This document shows, one piece after another, positions 22,701 to 34,700 of a stretch of DNA of 64,000 nt. The stretch spans positions 85,230,678-85,294,677 of the forward strand of contig NW_023602073.1 of NCBI RefSeq assembly GCF_014898055.3, in the 5' to 3' direction. Under the pieces are notes generated by a model. The model made no database searches, had not been told where the DNA came from, and saw nothing but the letters and a program-made list of their open reading frames with translations. The position numbers and the translations under genes are program-made. Every line of letters begins with the position of its first letter. Within the stretch, counting starts at the first letter, position 1. Source of the stretch: Talpa occidentalis. Its lineage: Eukaryota > Chordata > Mammalia > Eulipotyphla > Talpidae.

Positions 22701-25700
22701 GATTTGTGTTATTGGACAACGTCCATGGCAACCACTTCAAGGTAGTCTTGGAGAGAATTCAGTCACATAACCTACTGACGAGCCTACATTATATACTGGA
22801 ACTTACCCGAATAGTAAAAGAATAGTTAATAAATTAACTAAAAGACATCTAAACTTAGGAACAGAATCAAAGAGTTAGGGTCGCCATGGATTTCATATTT
22901 AGTGCACAGTAAAGCTAATATTTCAATATGGTTTTAGAAGTCTATGATGTGGAAACACGTTGCCAGGGAAATCAAGGTACTTGTATAGAACAAGAAAAAC
23001 AGGTTTGGAAATAATGTAGCCATAGTTACACTTCATGTATGGTTAATCACATACGCTTAGTTTCTTGTAAGCATCATTAAAAAATTGTATTCTGTACCTT
23101 GCTATGGAACACTGCACACAGCTTTTATAAAAAATAAGAAAATATATCACTTATGTCATTTATGATTGATATCATCTTTTGTTGATCTTATGTAACCTAA
23201 TGCTGTTTGAAAATGTATAAAAATGCATAATGATTTGAGCACATTACAGTCAGATTTTCACTTCTGAAGTGTGTCTGTCTGTCATTTATGAGCCGAATCC
23301 TTGACCACCCTGCACAGTTTCTCATCCCTGAGTTGGCCTTGCTAGTCTACCGCTGTGCTGGTCCGCGGCAGATAGTTTCATAGTGCTGAGACTTAACCCT
23401 TATGCCACCAGGAAGGCCCATACTTCTTAACCATTATATCCTTCTTCCTCCTTTTACCCCTAAAAACCACCATCACACACTGTCTCTGGATCCCTCCTTT
23501 TCATCTCAAGCACCTTGGTGCTTCAGTTATTTCCTCTCTTGCATCAGTGGCCTCCCCATCCTTATTGGATCATGCCTACCTGCATACAAAGGGTTCCAGT
23601 GTCTCCCTCTCTAAATTATACCCTTCCTTCCACTCTACATCAGCTTTCTTTCCAATACTTACTCATTTTCTACTTCCTTCTCAGTCAAAACCTTTCTGAA
23701 GAGTTGCTGCCTCATGCTGTCTCTACTCCATCCCTGCCCTTTCTCTATATTTTAACTATAACCCACTGAAACTGCTAAACCAAAGAGCAAATTCAGTGGT
23801 TTTCTGGATGTCAGCAGCATTCTAACCACTTACAAATCCTTCTGCAAAATGGTCATTGTCCTTTATTCCTTCTCCTCTCCCCAACTTCTTTTTTTTAAAG
23901 ATTTATTTATTAAAAAAAAAAAAAAAAAAAAAAGATTTATTTATTTATACATACAAGAACTGGGGTGTAGGCCAGAGATGGGGGGTGAGAGGATTCACCA
24001 GAGACAGAGTGGGGTCTTCTCCCCAACTTCTAATGGGATCTTCTTCTTACCACTCTACTTAACATTGTAATTTTCCCCCAGCCCTATCCCCTGATCCCTC
24101 CAGCCATTACTTTGCCACATTTTTTCATCATAGCACTTACTATATTCTAGTACACAATATATTTTTTCTAATTGTTATTAAACATGGCTGTCCTTACTTG
24201 ATTATAAGACAGAGAAGGGTAGGGGCCTCCATTTATTTGTTTATTAATGAATTCCAAACACCTAGAACACCTGGTATATTGGATGTTCAATACGTATTGA
24301 TTAAATTAACAAAGAAATGAATATACATTCTTTGCCTAGGTATCTCACTCATTCCCAGTGCTACTTATATGTTTACAAGCAGCCCAAACATATCACTTGA
24401 ACTTCAAACTCATATCTAACTACGTATGTGACACATTTACTTCACGGTACCATGGGAATCTCTAACATATCCATAACTAAAGTCTTTGTTCATACCCCAA
24501 AATGTTCCTCCTCAGTCCTCCCCACCTTAGAAAATGACGCAATCAACCCAGAACAGGTGTCCAATCCAGAAACCAGGAAGCTATCTTTAACTCAATCCTC
24601 TGTTGGAACCCCTACATTTAACCCAGAAGTGAGCAGTGCTACAATGTGGGTGTGTCTGATCCTTTCTATCCTTTTGCACTCCACCCCCACTCCCAGCTAA
24701 GCAACCCCCATCTTTCACCTGAACTATCAGAATATTCTCCTTCTTACACTATCTTTTGCACTGAATTTTAAATACAGTAGTTCCTGCTTCTCCATGTGTT
24801 CCAAGACCCTGGTGGATGCCTAAAACCACATGTATACTTATATATATACTATAGACTATATATACCATATGCCCTACTTATTCTATACTTTTTCCTACTC
24901 ATACATATAATATTTTAATTTATAAATTAGGTACAGTTAAAAGATTAACACAATGTGATAAAATAGAAATATTGAAAGAAACGTTATATGAATATAGTAT
25001 CTCCCCCTCCCTCACTCAAAACATTGCACAAAATATTTTTGGACTATGGTTGACCACAAGTAGAAAACAAAACCACAAAATAGAACAAAACCACAGAATA
25101 CTGTAAACTTTTAAAATGCAAAGCCAACCATTACTCCCTAATGTAACCTGGCTTTTCAATGAACATAGAATAAAATCTGAATTCCTTTCCAGCATCTACA
25201 GTTCCTCAGACTTTGGTTCCCTGTCATTTCTCCAACTTCATTTGGTGTCACTCTTCCCTTGTCTACAGGGGTCTCTTTTTCTTCCTTGAGTTTGCGAAGC
25301 ACTGTTCTGCCTCAGGACCTTGTTCCACAATCCCACTACAACCCTCTACCATCACTTTTCCCAGTTCATTCTCTCCAGAGCACTCACTGCAATTTGTGTA
25401 ATACTACAAGCTCAAAGAGGAGATCCCACAAATTTTATTCAACCACATATACCCAGTAGCACAGGCAGCAACAGTTCAGTGAAAATTCTGTGAAGATCAA
25501 AACAGAGCCAACATTAATATTGAAGTACAAGACTAAAATTGAAAGCAAAGAGTTTCTAGGAAGGAGTGGTCAACAGTCTATTGCAGAGGGCTGTTTAAAG
25601 ATCACCAAGGGAATGGGTACATTATCAGTTAGTAGGCAGAGTAGACCTATGAGATTCAAATAAAAATTCTTACCTGGAATGTTTTTAATTTCTTCCTTAA

Positions 25701-28700
25701 TGATTGTCCGAAACTTGGACAGCATCTTAGAAGCTGATAATACTTCTTTTTCTAAAAACTCACTCAGAGGATTTCCTTTGGGAATTCTTTTGAACTTCAC
25801 TAAGTAATGAGTACCACTGTCGCAATATTCTTCTAGCTGAATTCTGGGCATTTCCAATGTGAACATAACATCAAATTCATTAGGAGCAGAAATCTAAGAT
25901 AAAGAATAAATAACACTGAAATATGTACTTGTGAACATTTTCCAAGCAGCCACAACTTTCACCGTGAAATTTCTACTTGAAACTCTTTGAAAAGTAAATT
26001 TTTTTTTCACCCCTAGATCATAAAATAATCCTATTTTCAATTTTTTTTTTGCATTCACCAGTTTTTAATGTATACAATTCAAGCACTTTGGAATAAATAT
26101 ATACATCATATAACCAACACAATCAAACTACAGACTATTCCCTATACCCACTGGGTTATTTTTTATTTTTATTTTTATTTTTTTTATTTATTATTTTTTT
26201 AAATAATAAATTTTATTTTTATATTCCCTATACAATTGCAACCCCCCCATTTTGACCCCAATCCCTCCCCTCCCACGCCCCACCTCCCAAAAAGTGTCTC
26301 TGGTTCATAGTTTTTTGTTGATTTTGATTTTCACTTTCTTATAGTTATTCATTTTCCTGGTCTCTTATTTAAGTTTTCTAGATTCCTGCTATGAGTGACA
26401 CCATCCGGTATTTTTCTTTTTTCTTTCTGGCTTATTTCGCTGAGCATGATCCCGTCCAGCGCCATCCATGTTGCTGCAAATTGCATGTGTTTATCTTTTT
26501 TGAATGCTGAGTAATATTCCATGGTGTATATGTACCACATCTTCTTGATCCAGTCATCTATTTTTGGGCATTTGGGCTGTTTCAAAAGCTTAGCTATTGT
26601 AAACAGTGCTGCTATAAACATAGGGGTGCAGGTGTTCTTTGGAATTGATGTTTCTGTGTCCTTTGGGTAAATACCTAGGAGTGGAATTGCTGGATCATAT
26701 GGAAGCTCTATGTTGAGTAGGTCCAGAAATCTCCACACAGCTCTCCACAGTGGTTGGACCAGTTTGCACTCCCACCAACAGTGCAGGGGAGATCCTTTTT
26801 CTCCACACCCTCGCCAACATTTGTTGTTGCTAGTTTTTTTAATATGTGCCATTCTCACTGGTGTAAGATGGTATCTCATGGTAGTGTTGATTTGCATTTC
26901 CCTGATTACAAGTGATGTTGAACACTTTTTCATATGCCTGTTGGCCATTTGCATTTCCTCTTCAGAGAAGTTTCTTTTTAGCTCTTCTGCCCATTTTTTG
27001 ACTGGATTATTTTCTTTGTTGTTGTTGAGTCTCATCAGCTTTTTGCAGATTTTTGTGATCAGTGCTTCATCATTAGTGTTGTGTGCAAAAATGTTCTCCC
27101 AGTTGGTGGGGTTTCTCTTTGTTTTTGTTATTGTCTCTTTTGCTGTGCAGAAGCTCTTTAATTTGATGTAGTCCCAGCTGTTTATCTTTGCCTTCACTAT
27201 CACTGCTTTGGGTGATGTGTCTGTAAAGATGTCTTTGATGTGAATATCACGTAGTGTTTTGCCTGTATTTCCTTCTATGTATTTTATGGTTTCAGGTCTT
27301 ATGTCTAGTTCTTTAATCCATTTTGAGTTGATTTTGTGTATGGTGTGAGGTAGTGGTCAAGCTTCATTCTTTTGCATGTAGCGACCCAGTTTTCCCAGCA
27401 CCATTTATTGAACAAACTTGAAAAGTAAATTCTTAATACTTATACTCTCAGGTAGTGGGACTAGTAGAAGTACAAAAGTATTACTGATTTTAGTTTTAGG
27501 TTCTATACCCATTTTTTTTTTACCACAAGTTTGCATTTTATAATTAAAAAAAAATGATAACATGTGAGCCATTGGCTAAAACTACTAATGTTAAGTGATT
27601 TCTATATAAGCTTTTCACGCAGTCCAAACTCTACAGTTAGTAAGTACATTAACATCTGTTTTCACCTAGAACTTAAAATATTACCATAAAATATATGAGA
27701 ACTATGTCAATATGTAACCACATAAATAAACTACAGGGAAGTGTATTCTGATTAACCTTTTACCAATTATAAAGAACTCTGAATCCAATGTTATTTATTT
27801 TGAGGGCATCAAAGTGCTTTTATTTCTGTTACATCTGTTGACATAGTATAACAGAAATGAAAGTTGAGAAAATATTTATTAATTGGTGAAATACAACATT
27901 TGCTGTGTTATATGTAAACTTAAAGAACGATTATGAAAAGGAACCATTTCTATGTAAATAAATATGTGAAAATCTATAATTTTTGCTTAAGAGAAAACAG
28001 CTATATTCTCATTATTACATCTGCTTCTGCATTCAATCTCCTGTAACACCCTGAGACTCTGTTCTCATACAGATACATGGATAGAAAATACAGGAGTATC
28101 ATACTTTTCAGATAATTGTGGTGTTCTTTGTTATTATCTTAGAACTCAACAGTGGAAGTATTTCAAAGGTTAGTTGCAATGGGGAATCTAAACCATATCA
28201 AAGAAATGTTCACATTCTCTTACTTTAAAATCTATAGGTCTATCTTTAACTCTGACATATTCTTTATCTATGTTAGTATACAATAGCTGTATGGTTACTG
28301 GAAAAATATTATTCATTGAATAATTCAGAGCTCCCAAATGTTGATATATTCATTCAATAATACTACCACTGATTTCATCAGAAAAATTTTAATTCAGAAA
28401 CTTATAGGCCAACAAAATGCAAGTTTGCCAAAATTTTAATTTTCTTTTAACTGAGGACCAAAGATAAAGAGGTTTTCTGGTTAGTAATTTTTTTTTTTTT
28501 TGTATCTCACCTTTGTATTCTCTTAATTTTATTTTTTTTAAATAATAAATTTTATTTTTATGTTCCCCATACAATTGCAACCGCCCCATTCTGACCCCAA
28601 TCCCTCCCCTCCCACCCCCCACCCCCAAAAAGTGTCTCTGGTTCATAGTATTTTGTTGATTTTGATTTTCACTTTCTTGTAGTTATTCATTTTCCTGGTC

Positions 28701-31700
28701 CCTTATTTAAGTTTTCTAGATTCCTGCTATGAGTGAGACCATCCGGTATTTTTCTTTTTCTTTTTGGCTTATTTCGCTGAGCCTGATCCCTTCCAGCACG
28801 GTTAGTAATTTTTTTTTTTTACTAAGGTAACACTGGTATGCAACACTGTGCATGATTCAGAAATACTGATCCCCACCTCCTCAAGTCTATGCTACCACAC
28901 TATATCAAGGCCCCACAGGTCTCCACCATAATCCATTGTGACACTTCCTCCCATTTCCTTTCCATTTGGTAGCTCCAGTTTTATAGTCAGATTCCTATTT
29001 TTTTTGTTTGGTTTTATTGGTTTATATCTTTGTTAGTGTTTTGGTAGTATGGGATTTTCCCACTCAGGTACAGTCACCATATAGTAGCCACCACCAAACA
29101 TCCATAGTTGTCCACAATAGTTCACTGGTCTCTCACCAACCTGTTCCTACTCCCCTATATCTCATCCCTCCAGATGCCTCAGTTCTATGGTCAGTTCAAG
29201 GGTTAGCTTTAAAGTTTGTCTTTGACCCTTTGTTTCATTTCTCTATATTCCACATATAAGTGACACCATCTGGTATTTATCTTTCTCCTTCTGGATTATT
29301 TTACTTAGAATAATCCCTTCCATCTCCATCCAAGTAGCCACAAATGGCATGAGTTTATCTTTTTTTGACTGTTGAGTAGTATTCCATTGTATATATGCCA
29401 CATCTTCTTGATCTACTCATCTGTTTTGGGCACTCAGGCTATTTCCTAGCTATTGTAAATAGTGCTGCGATAAACATGGGATTGCAAGTTTCCTTTCAAA
29501 TTAGTGTTTTTGTAATATCTGGATAGATACCTAGAAGTGGAATTCTTGGGTTGTATGGCAGATCTATTTTTAATCTTTTCAGAAACCTCTGTACTGCTTT
29601 GGATAGGGGCCAAACCAATCTATATTCACACCAACAATGTAGGAGAATTCCTTTCTCACCACATCCTCAACAACCCTTCTTTCTGGACTCTGATATGGGT
29701 CATTCTCACAGGTGTGAGATGATATTTCATTGTGGTTTTGATTTGCACCTCCCTCATAAGAGATGATGAGCATTTTTTCACGTGCCCATATGGCTGCTTC
29801 TTTGGAAAAGTGTCTTTTAATCTTCTGCACATTTTTTGATTGGGTTGTTTTCTTTTTGTTGAGTAGTATGGGTCTGGAGATCTGTGGTATCAGTCCCTTG
29901 TCAGGTGTATGATGTGCAATTTTATTCCTGCCATTCAGTGGGGTTTTTTCAAAGGTACATTTTAAGAGGATAAGTTTATTAGGAAAGGGAGAAAGAAAAA
30001 GAGAGGCAGCAGGCAGGAGAGTTGCCTCAGTGGGTTTTTTAATGATAGTTTCTTCCACTATGCAGAAGCTTTTTATCTTGATGTGGTATCATCTGTTTAC
30101 TTTTGCTTTTGTGTCCTTGTTGTAGGAGTTAAGTTCCTAAACATCACTGAGGCAGATGTTGTTCCTATCTTTTCTTATATGTATTTTATGGTCTGGTCTT
30201 ATGCCTATTGTATTTTTAATTAATTTTTGTGTAAGTTGGAGATAATGGTCTATTTTCATTCTTTTGCATGTGGTTATCCAGTTTTCCCAGCACCATTTGT
30301 AGAAGAGACTTTCTTCAATATGTACTCTTCACTCCCTTGTCATAGATTAACTATTCATATAAGTGTGGGTTTATTTCTGGGGTCTCACTATTCCATTTGT
30401 CTGTGTGTCTATTTTTATTTCAGTACCATACATGTTTGGGTATTATAGCCTTGTAGTACAGTTTTTAATCCAGATGTGATACCTCTCTTCTTCCTCTTTT
30501 TTGTCAGGATTTCTTTTGGCTATTTGGGGTCTTTTGTGGTTCCATATGATATCAGTAATGTTTGTTCTAGTTCTAGAATATCATTGAAACTTTGATAGGG
30601 ATTTCATTGAATTTGTATATTGTTTTCAGTAAGATGGACATTTTAACAATGCTAATTCTTCCAATCCATGAACAGAGAATATCTTTCCATTTCGTCTTCT
30701 ATTTCTTTTCACAGTGTCTTAAGAATTTTCACTTTGAGTTTATGCCTAGGTATTTAGGACTTTTTGATGCAATAGTAAAAGGGAATGTTTTCTTGGTTTC
30801 TTTCTTTCTAGTTCATTATTTGCATAAAAGAACACAATTTATTTCTGTGGATGAGATTTTGTAGCCTCATTTATTTTACTAATTGTTCCTAATTTTTTTT
30901 TTTTAGTGGCCTTCTTAGGGTTTTCTATGTATATTATCAAATTGTCTCCAAATAGAGATAGTTTTACTTTTTTCCCATTTTGGATTACTTTAATATCTTT
31001 CTTGCTGTTTGCTCTAGCTAAGACTACCAATACGATATTGAATGGTAGTAGTCAAAGTAGACATCCTTGTCTTTTACTTGATTTTAGAGGAAAGTACTCA
31101 GTTTTTCACCATTATGTTAGTTGTGGGTTTGTCATATATGGCCTTTATTATGTTAATGTATGTTACTCTACCTCCATTTTTAAGAGTTTTATCATAAATG
31201 GATGTTGAATCTTATCAAATACTTTCTCTGTACCTATTAAAATAATCATATGATTTTTATCTTTCTTTTCTTTTTTTTAAAGATTTATTTATTTATTTAT
31301 ACAAGCACTGGGTACAGTCTTAGAAAGGTGGGAGGGTGAGAGAATTCACCAGAGCTGGAGTGGGGAGCAGAACAGGCAGACTGACGAAGCACACTACTGA
31401 GGGGAGCAGTGGGCATGACAGGAGAGGTCTTCACGCAATGTGGGACCCTCGCCAGTGGCCAGGGATCGAACCGGCGCTGCAGAGGCTGCAGCAGCTTCGC
31501 AGCCCAGCGCTCAACCGCTGCGCCACCCGGGAGACCCTCTTTCCTTTTTTTGATGTAGTGAATTACATTGATTTTTGGATGTTGAATTTTTTATGCACAT
31601 TTTATTTGCATCATGATGTAATTTTCTGTTAATGCGTTGTTGAATTCAGTTTACAAAGATTTTGTTGATGATTTTTGCATGTATCTTCTTCAAAGAAATT

Positions 31701-34700
31701 GGTCTGTACTTTTTTTGTGTCTGATTTTGCTATGAGGGTAATGTTGGTCTCATGAAATGTGTTTGGAAGCATTCCCTTTTTCTCAATTTTTTTGGGAAGA
31801 GTTTGAGAAGGAGAGGTATTAGTTACTCTGATAATTCGTAAAACTGCCTGGTACTGGGCTTTTGTTGTGTTGGGAGCCTTGATTATTGCTTCAATTTCCT
31901 TGCTTATAATTGGGTCTGTTCAGGTTGTCTATTTCTTCCTGATTCAGTCTGGGAAGGTTGTACAATATATACCACTAAGGAATTGTCCCTTTCTTCTAGA
32001 TTATTCAATTTATTGTCATATAGATCTTCTTATGGTCACCTATATTTCTGAGATATCTGTTGTTACTTCTCTTTCATTTATGATTCTATTTATTAGAGTT
32101 TTCTCCCTGGAGTGGGTGGGTGTACATTTGTCCGTGTACATGTGTGTGTGTTTATCTATTTTATTTTTTTTAAATACAGTTTTTTATTTCATTGCTCTTT
32201 TAGGCTATCGTTTTCATTTCTACTTCATTTATTTCTGCTGCAATTTGTCTTCTTTTTTTCTACTAGGTTTTGGTTTTGTTTGTTCTTCCTTTTCTAGTTC
32301 CTTAAGATGTAAGGTTAGATTATTTGAGGTTTTTCTTTTTAGTAGGTATGGGCCTGTACTGCTATATATATACAATCTGGAGGACAGAAGGTGATTTTAA
32401 AAAGTCAGTATGTATAGCTAAAAACACATTTTGATTATTTATTAAAGATATGCTATCATCCTCTACTTCTGTTCATGCTACTCTCATGATCTTACCAAGA
32501 GCAAATGGAGGTACACAGCCTAGAACTCAGAAAACTAACAGAAGAGGTCAAAAGCACAGCCAAAGAAATCTGTCATTTTCAGAAAACAAACAGCAGTCAG
32601 GAACTTGCTCCTAAATCTTCAAGTTATACTGGAAGGATGGCTTTAATGACTCAACCACCCAGAAGCAAATAGAGCTGTAGAATACACAGTTTTAAAAATT
32701 GCATCATATGTGTATTTAGGATGTAAGATTTTTAGTATTCACAGAAAATTTTTTAAATTTTTTTTAACTTCACTATTTCCCAAGACATCTGTATAACAAA
32801 TTGAGTAGAGACGGGACCTATGGGTACTGGAGGGAGAGACTGAAGAAAAAAATTTCAATGAAATAAAAATGTTCAACATCACTTGTAATCAGGGAAATGC
32901 AAATCAAAACTACCATGAGATACCATCTTACACCAGTGAGAATGGCACATATTAAAAAAACTAGCAACAACAAATGTGCGAGGGTGTGGAGAAAAAGGAA
33001 CTCTTCTGCACTGTTGGTGGGAGTGCAAACTGGTCCAACCACTGTGGAGAGCTGTGTGGAGATTTCTGGACCTACTAAACATAGAGCTTCCATATGATCC
33101 AGCAATTCCACTCCTAGGTCTTTACCCAAAGGACACAGAAACATCCATTCCAAAGAACACCTGCACCCCTATGTTTATAGCAGCACTGTTTACAATAGCT
33201 AAGCTTTGGAAACAACCCAAATGCCCAAAAATAGATGACTGGATCAAGAAGATGTGGTACATATATACCATGGAATATTACTCAGCATTCAAAAAAGATA
33301 AACACATGCAATTTGCAGCAACATGGATGGCGCTGGAAGGGATCATGCTCAGCGAAATAAGCCAAAAAGAAAAAGAAAAATACCGGATGGTCTCACTCAT
33401 AGCAGGAATCTAGAAAACTTAAATAAGGGACCAGGAAAATGAATAACTATAAGAAAGTGAAAATCAAAATCAACAAAAAACTATGAACCAGAGACACTTT
33501 TTGGGGGGGTGAGGGGCGGGAGGGGAGGGATTGGGGTCAGAATGGGGGGGCTGCAATTGTATGGGGAATATAAAAATGAAATTTATTATTAAAAAAAAAT
33601 AAAAATAATAAGCACAAAAAAAATTTCAATGAAATACAGAAGTCCTCATAGAAAAATTTCTTAGATATATTAATTTTGAGAAATTTTTCTCAAACCACTC
33701 CTAATTAAATTATGTAAATCAGAATTTGACCAGAAACTGAGTGTAGTGCTATCACAGAAACTCAATAGAAGCCGGCTTGCGTGAACGCATCTCTACATTG
33801 GAACTCCCCCAGCAGCAGTGTCTTGACAGCAGTTGGCAATCAATATGGGTTGGTTGGTCGTTAAACGTACATATGTTCATGGAACATAAATGTAAAGCTG
33901 AGAGTTTGTAGCATGTATGGAGGATTAAAGGAACGAACAAATGTCGAACCATGTCACAAACTATGTCACAAACAGGCCACCGCGCACCAAGTCTGAGTTA
34001 CTCCGAAGGGAAGCGAGGTGCCGTGCCCCCTGGGCTATGGCGAGGCTGGGGAGAAGGGTGAGGATCTCGTGCGGCGGGAACAGAGGGCAGGTGCTGAACA
34101 GCTCACCTTCACGTGCTCGTAGTAGCTCCCCGCGGACAGCCGCGTCACCCCTTTGAACTCGGACTCGCGGCTCTGCATTCTCCGCAGCAGGTGGTCCACG
34201 ACCCTGTTCACGACCTCGGCCGCCGCTGAGATTTCCTGGCGGTTCAGCTTCAACTTCTCCAGAACCGACCGGAGCTTCCCTGCGGTCACCTCCCTCCCGC
34301 CGAGACTCCGGGCTGGGACCAGCGGGCCTCGCGGGGGGACCTCAGGGGGTCGGGTCAGGGACCTCTGCTTCCGGAGCGAGGAGCGCGCGCTCCCCTTGCT
34401 GCGAGACCCGCCAGCGGGAAGGGACGGCTCCAGGTCGGCGGGAGGTTCCAGCCCCTCCGCGGGGACCGCCTGCCCGTCGGGCTGGTCGGTGCCGGGAGCG
34501 CCCGGGGACTCAACGCCCCGGGAGGGCAGAGGCCCCTTTTTGGCGCCGGCATCCCCCGCGCTTACTCGCCGTCCAGTCTGGGGGGCCCGGGCGCCCTTCT
34601 TCTGCGGGGGTCTGGACTCCCCAGCCCCGCCGCAGGCCTGCGCTTTGAGCCCGGAGGCCCCGAGGGGCTTGGCCTGGGCGTCCTTCGCGCCGGGCGCGCC

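Larger units (their letters stand above)
21779..23418 (-). repeat. SINE-B copy split by an LTR-like insertion
   Basis: The tail and body (21779-21997) and the head (23371-23418, ending CACCAGGAAGGCCC) form one reverse-strand SINE-B. TACTTCTT flanks it. The sequence 21998-23370 is foreign to the SINE. Confidence 0.85.

Noticed and set aside
21998..23370. Complete provirus
   Set aside because: Only LTR-like sequence is present. I see no gag, pol or env, no primer-binding site and no second LTR.
26349..27203. 284-residue open frame on the minus strand
   Set aside because: C-terminal ORF2 of a young 5'-truncated L1. The opposite-strand 153-residue frame is its shadow.
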